Positions 14,176-25,311 are shown, counted from the stretch's first letter. The stretch: 64,000 nt of DNA from Chrysomallon squamiferum (GCA_012295275.1 CM022668.1:4007080-4071079), one strand, 5' to 3'. The notes: a model not told the origin generated them from the sequence alone. Translations and numbers: made by a program.

Positions 14176-14232
14176 TAGTTTGTGTATAAATATATGTATA
14201 TAAAGGTTGCGAACTCTTGCTCTTTACGACCC

Positions 14233-15360
14233 CTAATTGTCAGTTTTGGGAAGAAAAGTTGTTGACGTATTGCATATTCTACCATCAGATTTACGATAAT
14301 ATTCACTGACTTGTTTGTCGCTTGGTTTACTAACATACTTGTTTATCACTGGAATGTATAGCAAGAAGTGCTGGATCAAACCTTTGAGTGTACTTCGAAA
14401 CAGACTTCCACTCAGACAGTAGAGTAAAAAGTTTATCGAATTGTGCAGATATACCAAAAGAAGAGTTATTGCTCTTACAAGCATCATTTTTGCAAGTGAC
14501 GCGTTACTGGCATCGAACCATGTCAGCTTCTTGATAATTAAAATACTGTAAGGCAAAGTGCAAACCAAAAACACGGTGTTTGTGGTCATCATCAAAACAG
14601 TCAACCAAGTTACTTGCCTAATGTGTTCTCTGTAACGTATGGTGCTATTTCTCAACCTGAAGCGAAAAAATACCATTTTAATGATGATCGACAAGTTCCC
14701 AATTGCAATAAATATCATGGGAACTAGAGAATAAATGTAAAGGTTTATATATGGCCATTTATAAAACATAAACTTTTCATAGGCAGGTTCAGTCTTTGAA
14801 ACCCAGCAGCTCCTTATTACATGCGTCGTGTTGCCTCCTAATTGTATTACAGTTAGCATTATATTAAGTTTGAACAGCATATGTGCATTTGCTATAGAAA
14901 TTAGAACCACCAATACTCCTAAAACGATCCAAGCTGTGTATTTAGTACATATGTCTTTTACACTAAATGGAAATAACACAGAAACTGCTCTGTCTATAGT
15001 TACTGCAACCAAAATCCATGAAACAAACATCTGGCAGAAGTTAACTAGAAAAACTGTGACCTTACACGAAAATGTACTTTGAGTTCGCAGATCTGTACTA
15101 TATTTGTAAATAATGAACCAACGTAGCAATCCCAAATACAGAAGAATTAAGTCTGCGACAGCAAGAACTGTGAGATACGTCGACATAGTTAAATGCCGCA
15201 GTGATTTTCGAGTCCAAACCAGTATAGACAGAATGTTGCCTATTGTTCCCAAAACTATCATTACCGGCGGAATCGTAATCCAAAGTCTAAAAGCAAGTTT
15301 GGAATCAGGTAAATTTTCGTAAGGCTGTTTTCTATTAGCTAGAACTTGTGCCTGATCCAT
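14233..15360 (-). CDS. Class A peptide-type GPCR 2 (tandem paralogue of GPCR 3)
   Basis: A complete 375-residue receptor in one exon. Landmarks: N42 (1.50), D70 (2.50), C99 and C185 for the disulphide, DRA (123-125) at the end of TM3, P214 in TM5, FLVCTLP in TM6 (P270), and NFLLY (310-314) in place of NPxxY. Potential glycosylation at N177-T-T lies in ECL2. The motif SWILVAVTIDRAVSVLFPF places it in the FMRFamide-receptor-like group. It shares its N-terminus (LANRK-x-P-x-E-x-LPD) and most transmembrane residues with GPCR 3 in the same orientation, so the two arose by local duplication. Ligand unknown. A CRE lies 110 bp upstream in a context conserved with GPCR 3. Confidence 0.93.
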   Translation of the reverse strand: MDQAQVLANRKQPYENLPDSKLAFRLWITIPPVMIVLGTIGNILSILVWTRKSLRHLTMSTYLTVLAVADLILLYLGLLRWFIIYKYSTDLRTQSTFSCKVTVFLVNFCQMFVSWILVAVTIDRAVSVLFPFSVKDICTKYTAWIVLGVLVVLISIANAHMLFKLNIMLTVIQLGGNTTHVIRSCWVSKTEPAYEKFMFYKWPYINLYIYSLVPMIFIAIGNLSIIIKMVFFRFRLRNSTIRYREHIRQVTWLTVLMMTTNTVFLVCTLPYSILIIKKLTWFDASNASLAKMMLVRAITLLLVYLHNSINFLLYCLSGSLFRSTLKGLIQHFLLYIPVINKYVSKPSDKQVSEYYRKSDGRICNTSTTFLPKTDN

Positions 15361-15453
15361 ACTTCCTTTCTATTATTTTTATTATTATTATTATTTTTTA
15401 TATATATTTGTTTTCATTAATTTGTTTCTTTTCACTTAATGATTTTCTTATTT

Positions 15454-15483
15454 GAACGTTTGAAAAAGATGACGTCAGAGAAA
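15454..15483 (-). promoter_or_regulatory. Conserved upstream block with CRE, GPCR 2
   Basis: TGACGTCA is at 15470-15477. The surrounding block (AACGTTTGAAAAAGA just left of it on the plus strand, and CTTAATGAT a little further left) matches 19939-19990 upstream of GPCR 3. Conservation of this non-coding stretch in both duplicates, while other flanks have diverged, suggests a promoter element. Confidence 0.5.
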
Positions 15484-15599
15484 TATGAACATGTAATTAA
15501 TTACCTTCAACGTAACGCAGGATCAATGCACTTCAGTGGTCGATTCATTCTTCCACTAAAATTATTCATAGCATTACGCTTAACCTAATGATAATAATA

Positions 15600-16298
15600 A
15601 TAATAAGAAGACGACGACGACGAAGAAGAAGAACAATAACATACACTTTAGTTTTGCTCACCCACTGTTTTTATGTCAGTTGACCGAAAAGAGAAAACTA
15701 AGCTGAACTTTATGATTACAAGTATAATCAATTAGTTAGCAAGGTTCAGTCTTTCGTATTTTACAGAGACCGGCTTACAAAACAATTCATGACACAAATT
15801 TACATATTTATTTACATGTACAGTTTACATAGATTCTACCATTACATGGGAAAATACAGTTCTAGTTAGCTAAGCAGATAATTTAGTTTCTAAATTTTAT
15901 AAGATAAGCAATTAGGATACAAACCTACTCTGATTTAACTGTTGCTGTAGGTGATTGTGGATTACATTACAAAATGAATGCATAATCTATCAGTGTTATT
16001 TTAAATATAACTAAAACATATTTAAAAAAATAATGTGTGTATTTGTATGTGTATGTTTGCGTGTACATATGTGTATTTGTATGTGTATGTTTGTGTGTAC
16101 ATGCGTATATTTGTATGTGTATGTTTATGTAAATGTGTGTATTTGTATGTGTGTATGTAAGTGTATGTGTATACGTGTCTACTTATGCGTATGGGCATGT
16201 GTGTTTGTATATACATATATATATATATATACATTGGGTGTGTACATGTGTGACTGTATGTTTGTGTATATGTGTGTGTTTATGAGTATGCATAAATG
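15600..16298. other. Non-coding interval with TG-rich repeat
   Basis: 16033-16290 is an imperfect minisatellite of GTGTATTTGTATGTGTATGTTT-like units. Its open frames are repeat artefacts. Left of it is unique AT-rich DNA with no gene seen. Confidence 0.6.
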
Positions 16299-16560
16299 TT
16301 AGCTGTATGTTTGTCCTTTCAATTTAGTTAATATCGTTCTGTTAACGGAAGTGAGGTCATTTACGATAACGGGACTCCCGACATGTGTCTGTTTCTCCTT
16401 ATGATCTAAAACGATTCTGCAACGCAATGAAAACTCGATTAAATCACTTTTGCTGAATTGTTTTAAAACACCTCCTTTGTACTCTACGAAAGTCTGCCAA
16501 TGTAAATATTTTATGTTGAGGTTTTGTGCAAATTTCACAAATTGATCTTCTGTTTTTCGA
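16299..16560 (-). pseudogene. Unidentified coding-like fragment
   Basis: A minus-strand open stretch with balanced, non-repetitive composition, reading TVRKTEDQFVKFAQNLN from about 16568, then IKYLHWQTFVEYKGGV, LKQFSKSDLIEFSLRCRIV and LTSVNRTILTKLKG to a stop. There is no ATG: the reported start is a GTG, and an in-frame stop lies a few codons upstream. I do not recognise the family. It could be an exon or a retroposed relic; nothing around it supports a gene model. Confidence 0.25.
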
Positions 16561-16921
16561 ACAGTTATAGATTACTCAAACTGTATTTAGTCACGAAAAT
16601 CCATTGTTCATTTTTAGTTCTTTCTTAAGAGTACACTTCGGTACTCACTTTTATTCCGTAAAGGTCTTCAGTACATAATTCACTTTTAATTATTTCTAAG
16701 ATCAACTTACGAGTATTTGTTTCTAAGGTATAAAATTCATTTATCACTTGTAATGTTTTCTAAGCACTAATATTTATTATGTTTTCCAAATATTTTTTTA
16801 CAAATGCACAAAGGATCAATACATAATTATCAGAAAAAAATTAGACAATTAATGAAATAAAAGAGTCCACTTTATCATAAACATTAAATTGAAGAAAAAA
16901 TAATAGTCATCGATTATCAAA

Positions 16922-17072
16922 TACCAGCATTTCTTCCATATTACTGGGTCCAGCTGGCACTGTTGTTATGTTTATTGCAATTCTGAGTAACAGGTGAGCG
17001 TTTGCTATAAAAAGTAGAACCACCAATACTCCTATAACAATCCCTTTACATTAAACAGAAATAACACAGAAC
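16922..17072 (-). pseudogene. Broken GPCR fragment (paralogue of GPCR 2/3)
   Basis: Closely matches 19350-19540 of GPCR 3 over the coding region from the end of TM3 to ECL2. The minus strand still reads IVIGVLVVLLFIANAHLL, then RIAINITTVPAGP, against the GPCR 3 sequence for TM4. A deletion of about 26 bp (the part encoding ICTKYRA) shifts the frame, and a second small deletion removes part of ECL2. Nothing of TM1-2 or TM5-7 remains. It lies between GPCR 2 and GPCR 3, marking a third copy of the tandem array. Confidence 0.88.
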
Positions 17073-17128
17073 TTGCTTCCAGGTATAAGTGTATTTACTT
17101 ACATATTTATTTACAGAAACAGGTTTTT

Positions 17129-17129
<1 letters not shown>

Positions 17130-17177
<48 letters not shown>
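17130..17177. repeat. (AAT)n microsatellite
   Basis: About 16 AAT units just upstream (minus sense) of the broken GPCR copy. Confidence 0.95.
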
Positions 17178-17279
17178 TGAAGAAACAAAAGAAAGGAAGC
17201 TAAAAAGGAAAAAGTAATGTTGTTGTTTTTTACTAATCGTAATTTTTTTTGTTGATATTCTTGATTTTGAGGGAGGATA

Positions 17280-17287
17280 TGACGTCA
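17280..17287. promoter_or_regulatory. Palindromic CRE near the broken GPCR copy
   Basis: TGACGTCA about 210 bp upstream, in minus sense, of the pseudogene fragment. It may be the leftover promoter of that copy. Confidence 0.3.
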
Positions 17288-17299
17288 CTTTTTCCACCT

Positions 17300-18554
17300 A
17301 CAGGTTTAATGCTAGAATATTTCTGAACAACATGAAAATAATTCGATGTGGCGTGATGAAAGCTAGTTTTGTGATGTGATAATATTTTTCTTGCCTTCTA
17401 GAAATGTTTACAAGATGAAACTTTCGTTACCTATGAAACATAAATAATTAACTTTTTTTCAGATCTGGCAGTCTAAATAATGCTTCAGAAATGTTCTTTA
17501 TTCTATTTCATTTATTATTTTGTGGACTAAAGATTAATTTATCTATCATATTTGTATATTTTTAATTAATTAATTAATTAGTTAATTTATTTATTCATTC
17601 ATTCATTCATTTATTTGTTTAATTATTTTATTTATTTATTTATTATTATTATTTGTGTGTGTGTGTGTATTTATTTATGACGACGTAATTCGTCAGTTTG
17701 GCCTGTTGCTTAGTACTGATCACTTGTCGTCCAGGTCAGCTACCCCAGTCTCACATTTATACTGACTGTAAAATGCTTCTCAGGCTACATCTAAATTTTA
17801 GCTTTTTTTCGTAACATAATTAACTACGTTACTGTAGAGAGGACTTATATAAGCGATAGAAAAGGGTTACAATAAAAACCAGAACCTCTTATTTTCTAGA
17901 TTTCTGTTGAATAATCCAAAAGTACGTCAAAAAAATTAATCACATGTGTTTTTACGCACTGCTTAATGGTTTCAATTAATTTTCAGTAATTAGATTTGAT
18001 ACAGGTAAACGAAGAATAAGCGGCAGGTAATGAGACACGAACAGCCTGAGTGGAACTCGAGGCAAGCAGGTACATCGCTGTAGACGTTCAAGCACATCTA
18101 TATCATATGAAATGACACTAAAATATCTTTAATCACCTAAATTTGTTCTTTATTTATTTAGAGTGTATTATCTTAGACAATGAATTCCAAATTAAAATGT
18201 TGAGTGCCAAAGACATTTTTGTTTTCAACGGGGAATAGTTTTTTATGTTTGTATTAAATTTCTGTCATTCTATCAAAATCTTCTGTTATTTGCTCCATAA
18301 AAGGTATTCAAAATTTAAAATAATAATGATAATAAATGAATAAATGAATAAATAAATAAATAAATTAATTAATAAAAAATTGAATTCAAATTTTGACTGT
18401 AAGCAAATCGATTATTTTAAAACAAGAATTGTTTATAGAAAATGAATATTCAAATCAAACTGTCATTTGATTAATATGAGAAATTTAAACATTGTTTTCG
18501 TTCAGTGATTCTTTCTGAGTTTAGTTACACTTGGTTTTAAATATTAACGCATAT

Positions 18555-18598
<44 letters not shown>

Positions 18599-18745
18599 GG
18601 TGATAATTTAGTCTATTAGTGATAATTTTATTAAACACATCTAAGAAAAAAGGAATAGGTCACTGAATAATGAAAAGGTTATTCTGACAGATTTTCTAAG
18701 ATAGTGGTTTTCTTTTTTTTCGACACACACACACACATATATATA
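17300..18745. other. Non-coding interval
   Basis: AT-rich; contains TTTA and TTCA runs at 17560-17650, AAAT runs at 18325-18375 and (TC)n at 18564-18595. No gene seen. Confidence 0.6.
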
Positions 18746-19903
18746 TTAATTGCTGGTACTTGACTGCACCTTCATCTCTTCCAGATTTTCATTGGACATA
18801 CCATAATCAGATGCACTAGGCTTAGAGTCAGATATAGGAGTTACGTCATCGGATTTTATGAAACTTGGTTTATAACGAAAAAAGTTAATTTTCGAAATAT
18901 ACAAGAAGCAATCTCCGATCACAGTTCTGAGTGTACTTCGAAACAGACTTCCACTTACACAGTACAGTAGAAAGCTCATCGCATTGTGCATATATACCAA
19001 AAGAAGAGTTATCGATCTTACAAGAAAATATCTGGCAATTGATTCATCGGTTAGTTTGAACCATTTAAATTTATTAATCATTAAAACGCTGTACGGTATA
19101 CTGCACACCAGAAACAGAGTGTTTGTGGTCAGCATCAAAACAGTCAACCAGGTTACCTGCTTAATGTTATCTTTACGCTGTGACGTGACTACTTTCCATT
19201 TCCAGTGAAAATAGGCGACTTTTGTGACGATGGACAGGTTCCCCAATACAATAAATATCATGGGCACTAAAGAATAAATAATAAAATTTATCCATGGCCA
19301 CTCCTTGAGCATAAATTTTTCATATTCAGTGTCTCCTTTCGAAACCCAGCATCTCGTCCATCTTAACGTTTTGTTGGGTCCAATTGGCATTAATGTTATG
19401 TTTATTGCCATTTTGAATAACAAGTGAGCGTTTGCTATAAAAAGTAGAACCACCAATACTCCTATAACAATCCCAGCTCTGTATTTAGTACATATGTCTT
19501 TTACATTAAATGGAAATAACACACAAATTACTCTGTCTATAGTTACTGCCACCAAAATCCATGAAACAAACATCTGGCAAAAGCTAACTAGAAAAGTTGG
19601 TATCTTGCACGAAAATGTATTTTGAGTTCTCAGATTTACGCCGTATGTGTACCAAACCAGCCAACGTAACAGTCCCACATAGAGAATGAGAAGCTCAGTG
19701 ACAGCAAGTACTGTGAAATAAACAGACATAGTTAAATGCCGCAGTGATTTTCGAGTCCAGACTATTATAGACATAATGTTGCCCACTGTTCCTAAAGCTA
19801 TCAGTATTGGCGAAATCGTAATCCAAAGTTTTATAGAAAGTTTGAAATCAGGTAAACTTTCATGAGGCGCCTTTCTGTTAGCTAGAGTTTGTAGTTCATC
19901 CAT
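18746..19903 (-). CDS. Class A peptide-type GPCR 3 (tandem paralogue of GPCR 2)
   Basis: A complete 385-residue receptor in one exon. Landmarks: N42 (1.50), C99 and C185, DRV (123-125), P214, SIP in TM6 (P270), SFLLY (310-314) instead of NPxxY, and a serine-rich C-terminal tail (VTPISDSKPSASDYG) with likely phosphorylation sites. Residue 2.50, nearly invariably Asp in class A receptors and Asp in the other five receptors here, is Glu (E70, in VLAVTE). The acidic side chain is kept but the sodium pocket is altered. Well over half of aligned residues are identical to GPCR 2. Its CRE lies 74 bp upstream and a MITE starts 12 bp beyond it. Ligand unknown. Confidence 0.93.
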   Translation of the reverse strand: MDELQTLANRKAPHESLPDFKLSIKLWITISPILIALGTVGNIMSIIVWTRKSLRHLTMSVYFTVLAVTELLILYVGLLRWLVWYTYGVNLRTQNTFSCKIPTFLVSFCQMFVSWILVAVTIDRVICVLFPFNVKDICTKYRAGIVIGVLVVLLFIANAHLLFKMAINITLMPIGPNKTLRWTRCWVSKGDTEYEKFMLKEWPWINFIIYSLVPMIFIVLGNLSIVTKVAYFHWKWKVVTSQRKDNIKQVTWLTVLMLTTNTLFLVCSIPYSVLMINKFKWFKLTDESIARYFLVRSITLLLVYMHNAMSFLLYCVSGSLFRSTLRTVIGDCFLYISKINFFRYKPSFIKSDDVTPISDSKPSASDYGMSNENLEEMKVQSSTSN

Positions 19904-19938
19904 GTTTTGATTTTGTTTTGTTTTGCTATATTTATTTC

Positions 19939-19990
19939 CCCTTAATGATACCGCTATTGCAACGTTTTGAAAACGATGACGTCATAGAAA
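19939..19990 (-). promoter_or_regulatory. Conserved upstream block with CRE, GPCR 3
   Basis: Contains TGACGTCA at 19977-19984, preceded on the plus strand by AACGTTTTGAAAACGA and by CTTAATGAT further left; both words recur upstream of GPCR 2 at similar distance from the ATG. Confidence 0.5.
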
Positions 19991-19996
19991 GATAAA

Positions 19997-20518
19997 CAGT
20001 CAAACCTGTTTATAACTTTCCATGCATGTTTATGAAAGCTCTATTTAAATCCATAAACTCGATATACTTGAAACTGTATTTTAGGAGAAAGTCGTGTAAC
20101 TTGTATCGGAAATGCTCGGCCAAGACGATTTAATGTGAATAAAGACTGTAAATATGTAAAAAACCAACACAATTGTCTGTAATTTTTGTCCTTCTGACGA
20201 GAGGACACCTGCAGTGTAGGGACACTGGACTTTCTACATGATCACGGTCATTATGGTATAACTGAAAACTAGCTGAAGATGGCAATTAGATGTTTTTGGA
20301 CAGTTGGAATTTGGAATTGGAAAAAAATTAACGTGCTAATCAGAGCAAGCTGTGTGAAGCACGTCTGCGACGGGCACGCTTTCTGACAGGTCAGCGGGCG
20401 TGTCCGTCGCAAATAATTTGGACAGTACAGAGAGTTGGTAAATGTAGGAAGTCATAATCTCAGAAAACTAGTTACAATTCCAATGACACCAATGTCGGCT
20501 TATAATGAGGTTTGACTG
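19997..20518. mobile_element. MITE with inverted termini (Tc1/mariner-pogo-like)
   Basis: The left end reads CAGTCAAACCTGTTTATAA; the right end, reverse-complemented, reads CAGTCAAACCTCATTATAA. Terminal CAGTCAAACCT followed by a TTATAA word is typical of pogo/mariner-type MITEs. The 522-bp interior has no open frame of note. A clean TA target duplication is not visible at the left end. It is inserted immediately next to the CRE upstream of GPCR 3. Confidence 0.7.
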
Positions 20519-21563
20519 CACTGTAATTGTGTTTAACGCGGCAAAATCAGTTAATACTAAAATAATCTGTACTTAATTACGTCATCTAAGTTAGAAAACA
20601 TCGTATTTAACAGTAATAGCACAGACAACAACAACAAGAACAACAACAATAATAGTAGTAGTAGTAGTAGTAATAATATTAAAAAGAAGTGATACAGATA
20701 TAACATGATTGAAGATCGTTCCTCTTGAGTTCATTGGCATCATTTAAACAACATACTTAACGGAACAAGAAAAAGCCACAAACTGGGAAATTTAGAGTGT
20801 TTGAACAGACGTGACTTCGGTCACTCATTAACAAAAACAAGACAAGCCGATTCGGATCAGAGTAACAGAGCAACTTGCTTGAAATGACACAGTGATGATT
20901 CTGAAAAGCCTTCATTTCTAAATAAATTATCAAGAAAATCTCTTCCTTTCTTTATTCCTTTTTTTTTTTTTTTTTTTTCTATCTTTTTAATTTTAATTTT
21001 AATTTATTTTTTCTTTTCAATTTCTTTCTTATTTTTAAAATTTTAATAATAAAAAAATTACTCATGTGCATAAAATTTCAGTAAAAAAAAGAGAACAAAA
21101 ATCAAATGGAAGAAAATAGAGCTAAATATTATTGAGCCTATTAATAGTGTGTAAGATAATGACTGAAATAATAATAATAATAATCGCCATTTGTTCTTGT
21201 TTTTAGTTGTTTAGTATTGTTCTAAATGCTTTTCGAACAAACAATAAACAATAAAATAAAATAAATATTTAAATAAAAAGATACCAAAAACTATACATAC
21301 TTGTTGACCAATGTTACAAAAAAGAAAACCTTGTTTTTATATATATTTTTTTAATTTTTAATTTTTTTTATTTTTATTTTAGACCTAAATCATAACATAA
21401 AATAAAATATAATTATATTCTCATTATCATAAAATATCTATTAAAGTAAAACAGAAACATTTTAACACAACTGTGGTATTACTGACCTAGATAAAAGGAC
21501 AAACAAAATTATCTTCTTTTTTAATTTTTTAAATTATTATTATTATTATTATTATTATTTATT

Positions 21564-21601
<38 letters not shown>

Positions 21602-22236
21602 ATTTCTGAATTACCGTTCCTGATTTTAAAATGATTTTTTAAATATAATATTTCATTTTTACTTCGAACAAAAACAAATGTACAATCCCCTGAGCACTTA
21701 AATTAATAAATAAAAGCTATTTAATATCAGATAGCTTTGTGTATTGTTTTGGAAATTAAAAATATTACGATTGGTGACTCATCTCCGGAAGTTCTACCAT
21801 CCTGATTTAACAAATAATATTTCATCTTGAAACTGCAATCATTCTAAAGTTATCTCGTTCTTTATGAGCAAACAGTAACCGCCAGTTCAGTGATGCACGA
21901 AATGAGGTTATAAAGTAAAACGCAGAAGTTAAATTATCAACAAATAGAAGAAAGAAAGAGTTAATTTTATAATGAATTAAAACATCCTTTCGTTGAAATG
22001 TTAATCATTTATAACACCTGTGTTAAACTCTGTATCTCTCTTATACTTTACATATTAGTTCTGTGTAATGTCAGAAGTACTATAGACTAAACATAAAACG
22101 CAAATCACTGGTGACGCACATAAACAGAACACACTGATGTACAGACTGAGTCGAAGGTTCGCGTCACGTTGCTGTCACGAAGTAAAATGAAACAAAAATT
22201 TAATATGAGACTTTTTATCTTAGTTTTATCACGAGA
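20519..22236. other. Non-coding interval
   Basis: AT-rich, with (TAG)n at about 20650-20675, poly-T and TTTA runs at 20950-21060 and 21540-21600. No gene seen. Confidence 0.6.
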
Positions 22237-23400
22237 TTACAGTTCTGACTCACAGGTTGCTAGATCGCCTCCAACCACTGCCACATTTAATTGTGTTCTC
22301 GTTTCCACTGATGTCGATGGTTGCTGATTTCCCACCGGACCGAGGTTTGAGTTGAGGTTTCTCGTAAACGAAGCTGTCGGATGGATTCTTCGTTTTCGCA
22401 GGAACAGGTTTTTCAGTGCGCCTCGGAACCAACTCCCGCTGATGCAGTAGAGAATAAAGTTAATGGCGTTGTTTGTGTACATTATGATGTTGACAACAGC
22501 CCATGTCAGTTCATGTGTAGCCCGAGATTGTTCTTTCATGGGCGAGAACTGGAACCAGTACTTCTCCCCAATAAGGAACACACAAATTGGCAATGTGCAT
22601 ATTAGAAATACGAAATTGGTCGTTAGTAACATCACCGTCATAGACGACGCCTTGGCCGATCGAACAGAAATTCTTTGACTGACAGACGTAGTGTTGGTGC
22701 CTTCTTCTTGTCTTCTCCTTCGATTGCTTAAACAGACTTTAATTATGATTGCTACATTTCCTAAAAAGAGCAAAGAGAATGGAAGAAGACAAAACAAACA
22801 GAGGTCTATCCAAGGCCAAATGTCGGCAGAAAACTGAGCGTATTCACTGTTCAGGAAGTAACACTGACCAGTTACTGTAGCGTTCCCCTGCGTGAAGGTT
22901 CGTTCACCCAAACCGTACAGGAAGTGTGAGTTGACGACTAACAGCACAGTCGCAATACCCGCTATGATGAGCCCCGCGCTCCTTTTCGTACACCTGTGTT
23001 TGACGGTGTGTGGAAACCAGACAGACATAAACCGCTCCAGCGTGACCGCCACGAGGAGCCACGAGGAGAAGTCCAGAGTAAAATACACCAACCACACGTG
23101 CAGCTTGCACAGCACAAAATGAAATTGCCGGATGTCTTTTGACAAGACAACACGAAGCCACTGTCGTAGTAGTCCGGTCTGGAGAACGAGGATGTCGGTG
23201 ATGGCGAGCACAGAGAGGTAGATGGAAACTGTCGACTGCCGCATGGACTTTCGGGTCAAAACGATGATCGACAAGATGTTGCCCATAGTTCCCAAGACAA
23301 TAAGAGCAGGTGAAGCAACTTTCCATAACATGTCTGAGACTTTGAATTCCATATAGTCTGTGTAACTACGTGTCTCAGTCGTTGACGTTGTCGTATTCAT
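22237..23400 (-). CDS. Class A peptide-type GPCR 4
   Basis: A complete 387-residue receptor. Landmarks: GN at 40-41, D69 (2.50), C98 and C180, ERF (122-124) at the end of TM3, P207 in TM5, FLICTLP in TM6 (P271), and NFILY (314-318) instead of NPxxY. N-glycosylation sites are at N2 and N173. The third loop is basic (NRRRRQEE) and the tail is Ser/Thr-rich. The motif SWLLVAVTLERFMSVWFP links it to GPCR 1-3, but it is clearly diverged from GPCR 2/3. A good acceptor (TTTCTTCAG, ending at 23413) lies 12 bp before the ATG, so a 5' non-coding exon is likely further right. The region is noticeably more GC-rich than its flanks. Ligand unknown. Confidence 0.93.
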   Translation of the reverse strand: MNTTTSTTETRSYTDYMEFKVSDMLWKVASPALIVLGTMGNILSIIVLTRKSMRQSTVSIYLSVLAITDILVLQTGLLRQWLRVVLSKDIRQFHFVLCKLHVWLVYFTLDFSSWLLVAVTLERFMSVWFPHTVKHRCTKRSAGLIIAGIATVLLVVNSHFLYGLGERTFTQGNATVTGQCYFLNSEYAQFSADIWPWIDLCLFCLLPFSLLFLGNVAIIIKVCLSNRRRRQEEGTNTTSVSQRISVRSAKASSMTVMLLTTNFVFLICTLPICVFLIGEKYWFQFSPMKEQSRATHELTWAVVNIIMYTNNAINFILYCISGSWFRGALKNLFLRKRRIHPTASFTRNLNSNLGPVGNQQPSTSVETRTQLNVAVVGGDLATCESEL

Positions 23401-23412
23401 CTCAACAGATAA

Positions 23413-24260
23413 CTGAAGAAAGACAACTATCAGTTCAAACTTTGAACGTAACCTACAGAGTTTGATTTTTGTTTCATTAACTAAGTTTCGCTTATATTCA
23501 CGTTTTTATCTCCTGGAGAATGCAGATTGCTTTCAGACTTGACACATTTGTTTTTTGTTCTACTTCCCGTTACTGCAGATGTTTGTAGAATATGCTTAAA
23601 CAAATTAATTTACAAAAGTAACCTGTTTGCTACATCTACATTTAACAAAATTGATTTTCCAGCCAGTCGTCATGAGCAACAGCCGATCAATAAAAAGATA
23701 AATATCCGAGGTGTTATTTGTCGAGAACGAGGTAGATGGATTTAGTTTCAAAGAATGTAATTTGGTTTATTTGGTAACACCAGTTCCTATTTTACCCCGT
23801 AATTATCACATTTAAGAAAGAAAAAAAAAAAAAAAAAAAAAAAAAAGAATCAAACAGCACTAAATAAATAAATAAATAAATAAATTTAATAAAAACATAA
23901 AACAAATTATAATAAAAGCAAATGCGGTCTTATTTATTATTATGGTTGTTGTTGTTATTATTATTCTTGTTGTTTTTGTTGTTAAATTAATTAACTTATT
24001 TTCTTTACTTATTTTTTACAGCTTAGGAAGTATTTAAATTTGTACTTGGTCGAGTATGTCATAAGAAATAAACAGCAAATAAATAAATAAATAAAAAGTT
24101 AAAAAGAAAGAAAAACGTACAGTGACATTTATAACGTAATGAGTTTAATCATAAATTCACTGTGTTCTAATAAAATATATTATCGACCAGTTTCCACAGG
24201 TAAAAAACATAATTTCAAGTAATCTAGTAATCTATTTTTTTTATTTTATTTTTTTATTTA

Positions 24261-24296
<36 letters not shown>

Positions 24297-25308
24297 CATT
24301 ATTATTATATATGTTTTTGTCATCATTAATGCAACCTAGTTTTTTTGATTTAAACGATGTTAAGAATGCAGTTAGAAATCAGCAACTAGAATAATAAACA
24401 AACAAACAAACAAACAAATAAAAATATAAAAAAATAAATACATAAATGACAAATACATATACAGTCATACATAAAAACAAATAAATAAGTAAATAAAAAC
24501 AAGTGTTACTGAGATTTTCAGTACTTGAGAAAACCTCACAGTACTAATTCAGATCTAATCAAACGAATTATTTCACATAGACTGAAACTAGTCAACTGAA
24601 TCGCGAAAATATCATTTCAAATCGTCTACCTTTTACATCTCATACAAGATTGAGTGAAAAAACTCACAGTTGTTTAAATATAAATCTCTGAACTGAAGGA
24701 TAAAATCTTTGTCTAGGTAAAAGTTGTGTGATTATTATTGTATCACACATACAGAATAAGGACAGGTATCGACAGGTATATATATATATATTATATATAA
24801 TAACTATTTTTGTAGTCAGTTTAATTGATTTTCTTTTTTCTAACAGATATAATTATTTTTTCTATTTTCTGTTTTTTCCTTCTTGTTTTGATCAGTATAA
24901 TTATTAGTTCTCGAATAAATAATAATAATTCAGATAATAATAATAATAATAATAACGAACCTACCATTTTATTGTTACAACGTTACATTCATGAGAAAAG
25001 ATAAATGATTATGATCCTTTTTTGTGTCAGCATGTATTATATTCTTACAAGGTGATATTTCTGTAATGGTAGTTTATGAGATTTTTTAAAACAAAATATT
25101 TCTAAAAGGACTGATGACAATATTTTAAAAGATGGTTATAATATTTGAAATAAGGCTACCAAGATCTTAATTTTGTTTAAATTTGTTATTAAAATATTTG
25201 TATTTTTTTGTAAAACAGTTTGTAAAACAGTCGATTCAACAAGGAAACAGTAAGGTTATTCTTCTTCTTAAAAAAAAAGTAGATTATTATTATTGTTAGT
25301 AGTAGTAT

Positions 25309-25311
<3 letters not shown>
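23413..25311. other. Non-coding interval (probable 5' intron of GPCR 4 at its left)
   Basis: Contains poly-A (23820-23846), AAAT runs (23862-23885), (ATT)n at 24263-24310, AAAC/AAAT runs near 24395-24500, and a TA run at 24778-24802. No supported gene; a 5' exon of GPCR 4 could hide here. Confidence 0.5.

Noticed and set aside
14204-14232. GGTTGCGAACTC and ACGACCCC word after GPCR 2, like a hAT terminus
   Set aside because: Too short and without a partner end; could be ordinary 3' UTR.
16022-16302. Cys/Val/Tyr-rich frames, and similar ones at 29.3-29.7, 34.5, 56.2-56.5, 57.7-58.5 and 60.2-60.5 kb
   Set aside because: Artefacts of TG/TATG/CATA repeats; no complexity, no splice context.
22904-23326. 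140-codon Cys/Arg-rich minus-strand frame
   Set aside because: Overlaps GPCR 4 in another frame; open only because that gene is GC-rich.
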